The notes beneath the pieces were generated by a model. That model was given only the letters and a program-made list of their open reading frames with translations. It ran no database searches and was not told the origin of the DNA. A DNA stretch of 64,000 bases from Pedobacter sp. Hv1 (GTDB taxonomy: Bacteria > Bacteroidota > Bacteroidia > Sphingobacteriales > Sphingobacteriaceae), in NCBI RefSeq assembly GCF_001412215.1, contig NZ_LLWP01000001.1:682001-746000 (forward strand), given 5' to 3'. Positions 27,471 to 36,604 of this stretch are shown here, piece after piece; the stretch's first letter is position 1; the number at the start of each line of letters is the position of its first letter. The position numbers and the translations under genes are program-made.

Positions 27471-27884
27471 TTATTTCTTTTTACCTTTTGTTGGTGCTGC
27501 AGCAACTTGTCCTGGCTTAGGACGCTTAGTACCATATTTACTACGACGTTGGTTACGACCAGCTACACCTGATGTATCTAATGCACCACGGATGATGTGG
27601 TAACGTACACCTGGTAAATCTTTAACACGACCACCACGAATTAACACGATTGAGTGCTCTTGTAAGTTGTGACCTTCTCCAGGAATGTAGGCATTCACCT
27701 CTTTTCCATTGGTTAAACGTACACGGGCAACTTTACGCATTGCTGAGTTTGGTTTTTTAGGGGTAGTAGTATATACACGTGTACATACACCTCTTCGCTG
27801 TGGACAGCTGTCCAACGCCGGAGACTTACTCTTGAACTCCAGTGCTACTCTACCTTTTCTAACTAATTGTTGAATGGTTGGCAT
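27471..27884 (-). CDS. rpsL: 30S ribosomal protein S12 (uS12)
   Basis: A 137-residue decoding-centre protein and the site of streptomycin resistance mutations. '[20 protein letters not shown]' contains the conserved Lys43-region and '[20 protein letters not shown]' the Lys88-region; both appear wild type. It is the first gene of the str operon, behind a consensus promoter and a structured leader. Confidence 0.98.
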   Translation of the reverse strand: MPTIQQLVRKGRVALEFKSKSPALDSCPQRRGVCTRVYTTTPKKPNSAMRKVARVRLTNGKEVNAYIPGEGHNLQEHSIVLIRGGRVKDLPGVRYHIIRGALDTSGVAGRNQRRSKYGTKRPKPGQVAAAPTKGKKK

Positions 27885-27915
27885 TTCTTGCTTTTTGTTT
27901 CTACTATTTTTATTT

Positions 27916-27960
27916 AAAAAACTTCCTTAACGGCCAGCCTACAATGAGGCCACATTAAGG
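27916..27960 (-). ncRNA. rpsL leader hairpin with following U-tract (attenuator-like)
   Basis: CCUUAA and UUAAGG (27955-27960 with 27925-27930) enclose GGCC/GGCC or, alternatively, GCCU/AGGC pairings. AAG and six U follow. The stem begins about where transcription should start. It could act as an attenuator or as an r-protein binding site for the str operon; the mechanism is inference. Confidence 0.55.
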
Positions 27961-27965
27961 GACTG

Positions 27966-27996
27966 CAAAAGTAGGAACTTATTTTGTGATAATCAA
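27966..27996 (-). promoter_or_regulatory. Promoter of the rpsL (str) operon
   Basis: The minus strand reads TTG, 20 bases, then TACTTTTG, an exact fit to the Bacteroidota consensus, followed by CAGTCCCTTA. Confidence 0.8.
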
Positions 27997-28203
27997 GGCT
28001 TTGTGCGAGTTTTTTTAATTAAGTAAAATTTCTTAATCCTTTGTTAACATATTGACACATAGTGGATCATTTTAAGAAAACCAGCTTATAAAATGAATGC
28101 AGCTTTCTAGCAATTAAAATCTACTTTTCTTAAAATAATTTGAATTCAAAAAAATGTTTATTCGATAATCATCATTATATTTAATTCAACAACGCTTGAT
28201 CAA

Positions 28204-28806
28204 ATGGCTTCTTCTCCTAAAATTTCTGCCCTGCTTTTGGCTATAATTGCTTGGTTCGGCATTATCTTACAATTGTCTATTACTGCTGAGAACTACCTCA
28301 ACGTATTCAGTTACTTCACCATTTTAAGCAATGTTTTAGTAGCGGTTAGCCTCACCTGTTACACCTTAATACCCGATACAAAGCTTGGCAGGTATTTTTC
28401 CTCAATTAGCGTACAGTCTGCCATTGCACTTTACATATTTATTGTTGGGCTGGTTTATAATTTGGTATTAAGGGGTATTTGGGAGCCTAAAGGCTGGCAA
28501 TTGGTAGCCGATGATTTATTGCATGTGATCACTCCAGTACTATATATGCTCTATTGGCTTGCTTTTATGCCAAAGGGCCGCTTAATTTGGAAGGATGGAA
28601 TAGTTTGGGCTTATTTTCCTTTGGCTTACCTGATCTATTCTTTAGTTCGTGGTCATTTAATGGGTTGGTACCCTTACCCCTTTTTAAATGTTACTAAATT
28701 GGGTTACCAAAAGGTATTTATTAATTCTGGGCTAATGGTGATCGCTTTTGTGGTAATTGGCCTCTTGTTAATTACTTTCAATAAGTTTCTAGGTAAAAAA
28801 GCTTAA
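28204..28806 (+). CDS. Pr6Pr-like family integral membrane protein
   Basis: A 200-residue protein with six hydrophobic segments (about residues 8-26, 37-57, 68-90, 103-122, 134-153 and 172-193). The pattern, including 'FSYFTILSNVLVA', 'VADDLLHVITPVLYMLYW' and 'YFPLAYLIYSLVRGHLMGWY', fits the FAR-17a/AIG1-related Pr6Pr family of membrane proteins. Eukaryotic relatives are FAHFA hydrolases that use Thr and His, and the His in 'LLHVITP' could correspond; activity here is not shown. Single gene, divergent from rpsL. Confidence 0.78.
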   Translation: MASSPKISALLLAIIAWFGIILQLSITAENYLNVFSYFTILSNVLVAVSLTCYTLIPDTKLGRYFSSISVQSAIALYIFIVGLVYNLVLRGIWEPKGWQLVADDLLHVITPVLYMLYWLAFMPKGRLIWKDGIVWAYFPLAYLIYSLVRGHLMGWYPYPFLNVTKLGYQKVFINSGLMVIAFVVIGLLLITFNKFLGKKA

Positions 28807-28985
28807 CGTTTGGTGGTAATTATTCTACCTGTAACCAGATAAAACTCATATACCTTATACAAACCATCGTCTGAAGTTTCAATACTTTCTACCAAGCTCG
28901 TTTTGCTAAAACCGTCTGTTACCAGATCACCAACTTTGATATCTTGGAGTATTTCTATTGGGGTTTCTTCGTTTATTCTAATCAT
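28803..28985 (-). CDS. Small conserved-looking hypothetical protein
   Basis: A 60-residue protein if started at MIRINEETPIEILQDIKVGD. The frame continues to an ATG at 29033 (76 residues), but that start would leave only 35 bases to the divergent DNA-repair gene. 'IKVGDLVTDGFSKTSLVES' and 'YKVYEFYLVTGRIITTKR' suggest a small beta-rich fold. It overlaps the 3' end of the membrane-protein gene by 4 bases, tail to tail. No function can be assigned. Confidence 0.5.
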   Translation of the reverse strand: MIRINEETPIEILQDIKVGDLVTDGFSKTSLVESIETSDDGLYKVYEFYLVTGRIITTKR

Positions 28986-29068
28986 AATGGCTGATTTCTC
29001 CTCAAAGCTAAAATCTTTATCTTCGTTAACCAAAATTAAAGTTCAATGAAATCTTCATTTGTACAATT

Positions 29069-29797
29069 ATGAGCAATTTCACCGCAGCACAATTTATCGA
29101 ACGTTTGAAAACCCACCAATCTGAGCTAGAATTGGCAAAAATTAAACGTTACTTTAAAAGTGAAAAGGACGAATATGGTAAAGATGATGAATTTATGGGA
29201 GTTAAAATGGGGCAGGTATTTGAACTGGCCAAAGCATTCATCTCCATGCCACCTGCCCAAATAGAGCTACTGATGGAAAGTAGTATTCATGAGGTTAGAG
29301 CGGGCGCATTGAGCATTATGGATAAACAAGCCCGAAACAAAAAAACAACCCCCATTAGAAGAAAAGAGTTATTTGAACTTTACCTAAAAAGACACGACCG
29401 CATTAACAATTGGGATTTGGTAGATTTAGGTGCAATCCATGTTGTTGGTGGCTACTTGGTTAACCAGCCTCGAGATATCCTCTATCAGCTTGCCCTTTCA
29501 GCAAATGTTTGGGAGAGAAGAACCGCCATTGTAAGCACAGCTTATTTTATCAGACAAAAAGACACCACCGATACTTTTAAAATTGCCGAGATATTGGTAC
29601 ATGATCCACATGATTTAATACATAAAGCTGTAGGCGGTTGGATTCGCGAAGCAGGTAAAAGTAAGCGTGAATATTTAATCGGTTTTTTAGACAAGTATGC
29701 AGCAACTATGCCCAGAACCATGTTGCGTTATGCCATTGAACATTTTGATCAAGCGGAAAGAACTTATTACCTGGACTTAAAAAAACATAAGCCATAA
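29069..29797 (+). CDS. DNA alkylation repair protein, AlkD-like HEAT-repeat glycosylase
   Basis: A 242-residue all-helical protein. AlkD enzymes remove bulky or cationic alkylated bases without base flipping. The catalytic cleft residues of Bacillus AlkD (Trp109, Asp113, Trp187) have counterparts: Trp115 and Asp119 in 'RINNWDLVDLGA', Trp148/Arg150 in 'VWERRTAIV', and Trp191 in 'AVGGWIREAGK'. It is probably active. It stands alone with a terminator immediately downstream and converges with the Lys-rich secreted protein gene. Confidence 0.88.
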   Translation: MSNFTAAQFIERLKTHQSELELAKIKRYFKSEKDEYGKDDEFMGVKMGQVFELAKAFISMPPAQIELLMESSIHEVRAGALSIMDKQARNKKTTPIRRKELFELYLKRHDRINNWDLVDLGAIHVVGGYLVNQPRDILYQLALSANVWERRTAIVSTAYFIRQKDTTDTFKIAEILVHDPHDLIHKAVGGWIREAGKSKREYLIGFLDKYAATMPRTMLRYAIEHFDQAERTYYLDLKKHKP

Positions 29798-29800
29798 AAA

Positions 29801-29826
29801 ATGCGCTAGTTTTAAAACTAGCGCAT
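29801..29826. terminator. Bidirectional terminator
   Basis: A 26-base perfect palindrome (atgcgctagtttt / aaaactagcgcat). On the minus strand it is followed by TTTTTTATGG, so it mainly ends the Lys/Ala-rich protein gene; it also lies just after the AlkD-like gene. Confidence 0.85.
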
Positions 29827-29853
29827 TCAACTAACAAAATCCTTACCTAAAAC

Positions 29854-30072
29854 CTATTTTTTAGCAGCTGGTTTTTTAGCTTCATGTTTTTTATGCGCTT
29901 TTTTCTCAGCTTTCGCTGCTTTTTTCTCAGCTTTTTCTTCTTTCTTTTCTTCTTTTTTAGCAGCTGGTTTTTCAGTTTTTGCTGCTGGTTTAGCAGGTGC
30001 TGTTTGTGCATTAACAGTATTTACTGCAAAAGCAGCAACTAGAGCGATCATTAAAACTTTAATTGTTTTCAT
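29854..30072 (-). CDS. Small Lys/Ala-rich secreted protein
   Basis: A 72-residue protein. The start MKTIKVLMIALVAAFAVNTV gives a clean signal peptide ending NAQ at residue 22; a longer frame to 30153 would place an implausible hydrophobic stretch before it. The mature part is almost only Lys, Ala, Glu and Pro in a PAAK-like low-complexity pattern, strongly basic and probably disordered. A periplasmic or surface polycation is possible. No function is known. Confidence 0.7.
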   Translation of the reverse strand: MKTIKVLMIALVAAFAVNTVNAQTAPAKPAAKTEKPAAKKEEKKEEKAEKKAAKAEKKAHKKHEAKKPAAKK

Positions 30073-30184
30073 TTTTTTATGATTTAAGTTATTGTTATAA
30101 TTAATTAACAGTACTAAGTTCCATATCCAAAATGAAGATTTAATGAAGTTCATTCATCAATTAAGAAAATTGTAAATCAGCTGC

Positions 30185-30913
30185 TTAATGCATGGCCCAT
30201 TTAAGGCCTGCCCATACATGACTGAGGAATAAAGGGTCTGTATAACATTCTTTAGTATGTCCTAATGCGGTATAAAAAACCCTTCCTCCTTCAAATTCAT
30301 GATACCAACTAATAGGATGATCATTTTTCATGTTACCCCCCTTGTATGAAGTTTCATCTACTTTGATCAATACTTTAACTGCTGTATTAAAAGATTTAAA
30401 ATTATACCATTCGTCTTTATGCAACCAGGGTTGTGGTAAACCTTTTACGATCTTATGTTTTGGGTCTATAATATTCAGTTTTGCTTGCTGTACTTCCGGG
30501 TGACTTTCGAAATAACCACCTACCATCTTTCCATACCACTCCCATTCATAATTAAAATCGCTTGCGGCATGAATGCCTACATAACCACCACCATTATTGA
30601 TATATTGTTTTAATGCCTGTTTTTGTTCATCATTAAAAACATTAGAGCCTGTAGGGTTCAAAAAAATTAAAGCTTTATATTTTTTGAGGTTTTCAGTCGT
30701 AAACGAATTGATATTTTCGCTAGTATCCACCTCAAAACCATTGGTTAATCCCATTTTCTTTATGGCAGCAATTCCATCTTTAATGGAAGCATGTCGATAC
30801 CCCTTGGTTAAAGAGAAAACAAGAACGGTTTGTTTTTTGGTGGGTTGGTCGGTTTTAAAACCAAAAAAGATAGCAATAATAAGGACGAGAACTAAATTCG
30901 ATTGGATTTTCAT
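30185..30913 (-). CDS. ThuA domain (trehalose-utilisation type) secreted protein
   Basis: A 242-residue protein with an N-terminal signal segment (about residues 5-20). The ThuA-like glutamine-amidotransferase fold covers residues 30-240: 'VLVFSLTKGYRHASIKDGIA', 'GGGYVGIHAASDF' and 'HPISWYHEFEGGRVFYTALG' with 'HTKECY'. These proteins occur in polysaccharide and sugar modules of Bacteroidota, but the reaction is not established. Length is typical of the single-domain form. It is followed on the minus strand by the small Lys-rich gene. Confidence 0.87.
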   Translation of the reverse strand: MKIQSNLVLVLIIAIFFGFKTDQPTKKQTVLVFSLTKGYRHASIKDGIAAIKKMGLTNGFEVDTSENINSFTTENLKKYKALIFLNPTGSNVFNDEQKQALKQYINNGGGYVGIHAASDFNYEWEWYGKMVGGYFESHPEVQQAKLNIIDPKHKIVKGLPQPWLHKDEWYNFKSFNTAVKVLIKVDETSYKGGNMKNDHPISWYHEFEGGRVFYTALGHTKECYTDPLFLSHVWAGLKWAMH

Positions 30914-30947
30914 TGAGTTGAATTAGCGATGGGTAAACAAAGCTAAT

Positions 30948-31655
30948 CTACTCAATATCTTTTGCTTTTAAGGAGGTGATGATCTTCTTTTCTGGTGGCA
31001 ACAATTTAAACTTATTGTAAGAATCCATTAAATAAAATTTAAATTCGTCGGCACTGGCCTTAGTTACAAACTTTAAGGTTGGTCTGTAAAGAAAAATAAA
31101 GGCATCCAGTTCTGGCTGTTTGAGGGGCAAATAGGCCGTAATGGTTTTGACATTGAACCGTTGATCAATTTTCTTTTCCTGTTCGTCTTGTTTCAACAGT
31201 CGTTTAAAGTGTCGAGCCTGCCTTCCTTCTCTACTAAACAATGTAGAAGGATAAAGCAACAAACCTCTTCCCTTTTGCAGCAATACCCCATTTGCTTTAT
31301 TAAAGGTCTGGGCATATTGTTCTCTGATGTTTGTTTTTTCTACAACTGATATCGTATTCAAAGTATTCACCGCTACCTCCAAGTATCTTCTCATGGGTTT
31401 TAGGTCAATAAGAAAAACTGTATCTGGCCTATAACCCGGCATACTAAATACCAAAAGATCGTTTACGGCAGCCTTGATATTAAATTCACCCTTGGCATTG
31501 CTTATGGTTTGTGTTTGATTATTGAGGTTAAACACATCAACTTTAGCCATTGGTTTTCTAGAAGAACGGTCAAATACAAGCCCGCTCACTTGTGCTTGCA
31601 CTTTCAGGCCTAGGAAAACAAAAAGAATAACAGTGCTTACAATCTTTAATCTCAT
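30948..31655 (-). CDS. CarboxypepD_reg-like domain secreted protein (paralogue A)
   Basis: A 235-residue protein with a signal peptide (1-21) and a CarboxypepD_reg-like beta-sandwich at about 24-100 ('VSGLVFDRSSRKPMAKVDVF', 'FSMPGYRPDTVFLIDLKPM'). The C-terminal half is helical and charged and ends with a 'KFKLLPPEKK' motif. It resembles the protein encoded at 38714-39427 through its whole length. Such proteins are frequent and uncharacterised in the phylum. The N-terminal domain alone is like that of SusC-type receptors, but no barrel follows. Confidence 0.8.
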   Translation of the reverse strand: MRLKIVSTVILFVFLGLKVQAQVSGLVFDRSSRKPMAKVDVFNLNNQTQTISNAKGEFNIKAAVNDLLVFSMPGYRPDTVFLIDLKPMRRYLEVAVNTLNTISVVEKTNIREQYAQTFNKANGVLLQKGRGLLLYPSTLFSREGRQARHFKRLLKQDEQEKKIDQRFNVKTITAYLPLKQPELDAFIFLYRPTLKFVTKASADEFKFYLMDSYNKFKLLPPEKKIITSLKAKDIE

Positions 31656-31751
31656 TACTCAAAACTAACCAACAACTTTATTGATTTGTTTTTTTTAACG
31701 CTTTTTAACAATGATTGTAAAACGATACTTTCTGGCAAACACCATTGGCTA

Positions 31752-31973
31752 TTAATGGAAAGTATTAAGGTATAACTTCTCTACCTTTTTTCTGGCCCAA
31801 TCTGTTTTACGAAGAAATTTAAGGCTTGATTTTAGAGAGGGATTATTTTTAAAACAGGAAATGTTAACCAAATTGCCCATTTCTTCCCATCCGTAATGAA
31901 AAAACAATTGCTTCACAATAAACTCAAGTGTTAATCCGTGTAAAGGATTGTTTTTTTGTTCTTTCACCTCCAT
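31752..31973 (-). CDS. VF530-family DNA-binding protein
   Basis: A 73-residue protein matching the small VF530 (DUF2132) family: '[20 protein letters not shown]', '[20 protein letters not shown]' and '[13 protein letters not shown]'. The family has a compact helical fold and is annotated as DNA binding on structural grounds; its role is unknown. The full family length is present. Single gene. Confidence 0.85.
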   Translation of the reverse strand: MEVKEQKNNPLHGLTLEFIVKQLFFHYGWEEMGNLVNISCFKNNPSLKSSLKFLRKTDWARKKVEKLYLNTFH

Positions 31974-32058
31974 TGTACAAAGGTAGAAGGTTTACTTTAA
32001 ATGACAAAGGCTTTTAAATACAGGTGCAAGGCAAATATAGCTTGCACCTGTATTTTGC

Positions 32059-34890
32059 TTAGTTTACTGTACTTCTCGGGTTACTTCTGGTATTGGAAGC
32101 GCCAACCTTAGCAATTTTATAATTTAAAGAAAGATAAAAATAACGTGTGATGTTGTTATAACGTACATCTTCTATCCTACTGTTATTGACCAATCGATCG
32201 ATATTGGTATTCTGTTTTAAAATATCAAAGCCTTTTAAACTTAGAGTCAATCTCCTATCCATCATGTATTTTTCTAAACCAGCATTTAACAAAAAGGCAT
32301 TGTTGTTAAACCCTCCTGTTCTACCAGCTGAACCCGTATGTTCCAGTTGGGCATCAATACGGATATTCTTGAAAATCTCGTAGCTAATGTTAGCTGAATT
32401 ATTAAAGCCAAAAAATTTATTGTCTAATGCCGTAGGGATAGAATTATTTACCTTGTTGTAACCTACATATAAATAGATACTGGTATTCAATTTATCTTCA
32501 ATATCGTAACTGAAACTTGCACTAGGCCCCACATTATAGCGATTGGTAATGTTTTTTTCTGTGTTGATAAAACCTGTTAAATGCGACATAGAAAAATTAA
32601 TACCATAGCCCATTCTGAGACCTTTTAATTTAGCTGGCCTACCAAAATAACTCCCCGCATTGATGTAATAATTACCATCAACATTTACTGGTTTTACAAT
32701 TTGAACCCCATTTACATATTTTACTTCATTGCCAATATCATCAAATGAGATGTTGTAAAGAAAGTAGCCATTCCAGTATTTATTGTTGTCTGGGCTAAAA
32801 GTGTTAACGTTAATCGAGATCCTATGGTTTTTCCTTGCCTCTAAATTTGGATTTCCAATACGTTGATAGAGTGGATTGCTATTGTTTTGCACAGGTTGCA
32901 GGTCATTTACCGACGGCAGGTTTACACTCGAATTGTAATTTAACTGAAGCGTTTGGTTGGCCTTATTTTTATAATTGATACTTAAACGAGGAAGCACATT
33001 GTAGTATTTTTTATCAATAGTTCCAGTATTTACACCACTATTATTAAAAATTGCTGCATCCAAACCTGTTTCCTGTAAGCCAACACCAAAATTATAACTC
33101 CAATCGGTAAGGGTATAGAGTAGGCCCACTCTGGCTGCCTGTAACCAGTTATGGTTGGTTAAAGTATTGCTAAATGCAGGCACTATGGTTTCGTATTTTC
33201 CGGTGATGGTATTGTAATCGTAAGTTGCTTGTGTAGCATCTATAATCCCCCTGTTGTAAACATAACTAATGTTGCCATTCCATTTACTATTGAAGATAGG
33301 TCTGATATAGTTTGCGTTTAAGGTATAGGTTTTAGATACATTTTCTTGTGCGGTCTGTTGATTTAAATCAGCAGGTACAGGCACGCCATTGTTGTAATTG
33401 TTAATTAACGAACGATTTACCCAATCTGAGTTAAAAGTGTTCTGTGTGCCATTTAACCTTAAAGAAACCGAACCTTTTTTATTGGCCATACGGCGAAGGA
33501 TGGAAAACTCGCCAAAAAATGAAGGTGTAACATTTTTTTGGTTCAAATATTGGGTACCATCATTGCTTTTTCCATTGGCATCAAACGTTGAATTGAAATT
33601 TCTGTGATTTGTATTGGTGGTATAATTTAAAATCACATTCGGTCTCAACACCACATCAGTTAACGAGTCTGGATGGTATTCTGCTTTTAAGTTAAGTCGG
33701 TGTGCTTGGTTATTGCTAATTCTATTAGAAAACTCTGCCGTTCTTAAAATATCCGATTGACTGATGTCTTGCACATTAGAAAACCTATTGCCATCACCTG
33801 TAGAAAAATAGGTAAAGTAACTTGTGCTTAATGCTAATGTACTTTTCTTGCCCCAAGTATTGCTATAGTTTAGCCCCCCGCTATGTGTTTTCACCTCGCC
33901 AATGGCACTGTTATCAAAAACGCCAGAACCGCCAATTGTTGTTCTGCCATTGTTTACATTGATCGAAAAATTTCCACCTGCCGGCGGAGCAAAAATATTA
34001 CCTATGTTTCCGCCAGAGAAATTGTTCAGGTCTGTGTAGGCAAAACTGGCATTATTGATATTATTACTCATGCCCAATACGGCAAATTGTAGGTTTTTAT
34101 TAAAATGATTGGCGCTTAAATAACCATTATATCGATCTGTAGTACCGCTGGCCGCACTTGCATTGCCAAACCAGCCATTCTTTTTATCTTCCTTAATGGT
34201 AAGGTTCAACACCTTTTCTCTTTGGCCATCATCAATACCCGTAGCCTTTGCTTCTTGTGTTTTGCTGTCTACAATCTGTACTTTGGCAATGGCATCAGCA
34301 GGAAGGTTCTTTGTAGCCGTTTTGGGATCTGTACCAAAGAAATCTTTTCCATCAACAGTTAAACGAGAAACTTTTTGTCCCTGTACCATAATATTGCCAT
34401 CTCGATCAATTTCAACACCTGGAAGTTTTTTCAACAAATCTTCAACCGCAGCATTTGGTTTGGTTTTAAATGAACCTGCATTAAATTCTATGGTATCTTT
34501 TTTAACTTTTACGCTGGCTTGTTGACCAACAACATTGAGCTCATTTAAGGTAATGGCTTCTTCTTCTAGTTTAATGGTGCCTACATTAAGCACATTGGTA
34601 TTTGCATCCACTTTCATAGTGATCGCTTTATAGCCCAATGAAGAGAGCTTTAAAATGTACTCGCCTTTTACAACGTCCTTAAAGCTAAATTCGCCCGATA
34701 CATTAGTAAATACAGCTGTTCTTTTTGTAGAATCATTCGGATTTACCAAAACTGCTGCCGTATAACCAATAGGCTCATTGCTTTTGATACTAATCAATTT
34801 ACCATTGATAGAAGCCACATCTTGTGCGAAGACTTTCGTACATAGAATGCACCAAAAAGCCATAAAAATAATTTTAAATTTTAGTTTCAT
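32059..34890 (-). CDS. TonB-dependent receptor-like outer-membrane beta-barrel protein
   Basis: A 943-residue outer-membrane protein. A signal peptide (1-22) is followed by a CarboxypepD_reg domain (about 25-110), a plug-like domain (about 130-225, 'AVEDLLKKLPGVEIDRDGNI' and 'VDGKDFFGTDPKTATKNLP') and a large C-terminal barrel of alternating Asn/aromatic strands. It belongs to the barrel family without a clear SusD partner nearby, so the ligand is unknown. A membrane-anchored winged-helix regulator lies 160 bases upstream on the same strand. Confidence 0.87.
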   Translation of the reverse strand: MKLKFKIIFMAFWCILCTKVFAQDVASINGKLISIKSNEPIGYTAAVLVNPNDSTKRTAVFTNVSGEFSFKDVVKGEYILKLSSLGYKAITMKVDANTNVLNVGTIKLEEEAITLNELNVVGQQASVKVKKDTIEFNAGSFKTKPNAAVEDLLKKLPGVEIDRDGNIMVQGQKVSRLTVDGKDFFGTDPKTATKNLPADAIAKVQIVDSKTQEAKATGIDDGQREKVLNLTIKEDKKNGWFGNASAASGTTDRYNGYLSANHFNKNLQFAVLGMSNNINNASFAYTDLNNFSGGNIGNIFAPPAGGNFSINVNNGRTTIGGSGVFDNSAIGEVKTHSGGLNYSNTWGKKSTLALSTSYFTYFSTGDGNRFSNVQDISQSDILRTAEFSNRISNNQAHRLNLKAEYHPDSLTDVVLRPNVILNYTTNTNHRNFNSTFDANGKSNDGTQYLNQKNVTPSFFGEFSILRRMANKKGSVSLRLNGTQNTFNSDWVNRSLINNYNNGVPVPADLNQQTAQENVSKTYTLNANYIRPIFNSKWNGNISYVYNRGIIDATQATYDYNTITGKYETIVPAFSNTLTNHNWLQAARVGLLYTLTDWSYNFGVGLQETGLDAAIFNNSGVNTGTIDKKYYNVLPRLSINYKNKANQTLQLNYNSSVNLPSVNDLQPVQNNSNPLYQRIGNPNLEARKNHRISINVNTFSPDNNKYWNGYFLYNISFDDIGNEVKYVNGVQIVKPVNVDGNYYINAGSYFGRPAKLKGLRMGYGINFSMSHLTGFINTEKNITNRYNVGPSASFSYDIEDKLNTSIYLYVGYNKVNNSIPTALDNKFFGFNNSANISYEIFKNIRIDAQLEHTGSAGRTGGFNNNAFLLNAGLEKYMMDRRLTLSLKGFDILKQNTNIDRLVNNSRIEDVRYNNITRYFYLSLNYKIAKVGASNTRSNPRSTVN

Positions 34891-35050
34891 TTTGTGTTTG
34901 TTTGGAAATAGGGTAAGGCTCTTCTTTTGATCTTATCACCTACAAGACAACACAAAAATTAAAATGTGACACTTTTTCTCTAATTTTTGCTTTATAGTTA
35001 AATAACACACTGGAACAAAGACATATAAAATGAAGAACACTAAGGAACTA

Positions 35051-35578
35051 TTATAAACCTTTTGTGTTTTGAATCGAATCCTTTTTTCGGATACTATCCA
35101 GCTCTTTCTTCTGATAAGTGGTGTCTATTTCTGCACCATTAGGTTCAAAAGATGATTTATTTTCAGCCTTATTAAATAGCATTGAAGCAATCCAAACTAA
35201 AAGCAGCAATGCAATCACCAACATCAAGTAGCTTAAAACGGGTTTGCCAGATTTACCTCCTTCACTTACCTCAGCATTTAACCTATATCCTTTTTTCGGT
35301 ACTGTTTCAATTAGCTTTTTATCGATGTCTCCTAACAGTTTTCGTAAGGAAGATATGGCCTGATTTAAACCTTCTTCTGCCCCACCATAGTTATTCCAGA
35401 TATCATTGATCAACTGTTCTCTGGAAACTACTTCTCCTTTTCGCTTTGCCAACAGACTCATCAATAACAAAAGCCTTAATTCCAAGCGAGTAGTTGTACC
35501 TGTTTTGGTATCTTTTAAGGTATGAAGGTCTTCATCTAGGATAAACCTCTCATTGATGAACAGTTGATGTTTTTGCAT
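35051..35578 (-). CDS. ToxR-like membrane-anchored winged-helix transcription regulator
   Basis: A 175-residue protein. Residues about 10-105 form an OmpR/PhoB-type winged helix ('KGEVVSREQLINDIWNNYGG', 'LNQAISSLRKLLGDIDKKLI', 'ETVPKKGYRLNAEV'). A membrane helix follows at about 113-133 (YLMLVIALLLLVWIASMLF). The remaining 40 residues would be periplasmic, are charged and have no recognised sensor domain. There is no receiver domain, so it is built like ToxR or CadC, with a DNA-binding domain tethered to the membrane. It may control the barrel gene downstream. Confidence 0.85.
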   Translation of the reverse strand: MQKHQLFINERFILDEDLHTLKDTKTGTTTRLELRLLLLMSLLAKRKGEVVSREQLINDIWNNYGGAEEGLNQAISSLRKLLGDIDKKLIETVPKKGYRLNAEVSEGGKSGKPVLSYLMLVIALLLLVWIASMLFNKAENKSSFEPNGAEIDTTYQKKELDSIRKKDSIQNTKGL

Positions 35579-35729
35579 AGTCTAAATATAAAGAAATGTC
35601 AAAACAATAATTACGATTATAAAATCTAAAGCTTTTCTTCACTTATTCTAAACATTGATTATCAATAACTTTTGACTTTACAACATAGTTTTGTGTAGGC
35701 CAATTACTGAGGTTTTCAAATTAAACAAT

Positions 35730-36503
35730 ATGAAAAAACATTATTCTATACTACTCATTACCCTAGTTACCCTTTCTGTTTCTGCCCAAAACCCTGCTGC
35801 TTATTTTCGGTTAGATGTAAAGTATTATACAGAAGAAAATGAAAAATATTTAGGCGTATCGCCCGACATCAGAAGCGATGCTCCAGGACTCTTAGGCCAA
35901 GGGATGCGCAAATACCCAAGGCGTTTCAGGTTTATCTTAACCAATAAGAGCAAGTTTCTAGATCAATACGAAAAATTATATCCAGACACCGTTAAAATCA
36001 ATAATTTGTATACACAAAGTTTGGCTGCAGATCCCCTATTCATGTCGTATTTTTCGAAATTGTCTCTTCCATTTCAAAATTCTAACCAAAAAAAGATGCA
36101 CATCGGGCTTAAAGAATTAATGTTGGTGGCCTCTAGGTTCTTTTACTGTGAAAGTGTGAAGAAGGATTCTACCATCAACGCTTATGTATGTGTTCATCTC
36201 AATGGCTTAAAAAATGCATTTGATAAAGATTATACCTTGATTGAGGCATTTTGCTTTGAAGCCATTTTTGAAAGTTACAAACCTCAGCCTCAACCTACTC
36301 CATTTGTAGTCAACTTTAAATCATACATCAAAGAGGCAGAGCGAAAAGAAAAACATTTATTTAAAGACAAGGCCGTTTATTTAGAGAAAATTAGACACTA
36401 TTGTTTTAATAAGATGGCTAAGGATAAGGAATTACAAAAAGCATTGCTTGCCTATTATCAGCTCAATAAAAACAATCTGCCATTCGAACTTCAGTTAGAT
36501 TAA
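35730..36503 (+). CDS. Unknown secreted protein
   Basis: A 257-residue protein with a signal peptide (MKKHYSILLITLVTLSVSAQ). The start is chosen there; the frame is open to an ATG at 35691, but that adds 13 residues before the signal. The mature protein has no family I recognise. It is mixed helical and charged, with 'KKMHIGLKELMLVASRFFYC' and 'YVCVHLNGLKNAFDKDYTLI'. It diverges from the membrane regulator gene and converges on the M1 peptidase gene. Confidence 0.68.
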   Translation: MKKHYSILLITLVTLSVSAQNPAAYFRLDVKYYTEENEKYLGVSPDIRSDAPGLLGQGMRKYPRRFRFILTNKSKFLDQYEKLYPDTVKINNLYTQSLAADPLFMSYFSKLSLPFQNSNQKKMHIGLKELMLVASRFFYCESVKKDSTINAYVCVHLNGLKNAFDKDYTLIEAFCFEAIFESYKPQPQPTPFVVNFKSYIKEAERKEKHLFKDKAVYLEKIRHYCFNKMAKDKELQKALLAYYQLNKNNLPFELQLD

Positions 36504-36545
36504 GGAATTACAGATATCATTGTTTAAATCGGCAACAACTCCCTA

Positions 36546-36581
36546 AACAAAAAATCCCCCTGGTTATTGGCCAGAGGGATT
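36546..36581 (-). terminator. Terminator after the M1 peptidase gene
   Basis: Stem aatccccctgg / ccagagggatt (one mismatch, 7-base loop), followed on the minus strand by TTTTTTGTTT. Confidence 0.75.
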
Positions 36582-36604
36582 GATATCATTTAAAATGTGA
36601 TCTT

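Larger units (their letters stand above)
27885..28203. other. 319-base divergent intergenic region
   Basis: The rpsL leader and promoter occupy 27885-28000. The remainder, toward the divergent Pr6Pr-like gene, is AT-rich with no gene and no confident promoter for that gene. Confidence 0.6.

Noticed and set aside
34163..34525. 120-codon open frame antisense to the barrel gene
   Set aside because: It is a shadow of the plug-domain region; no start context and a Ser/Phe/Leu-biased translation.
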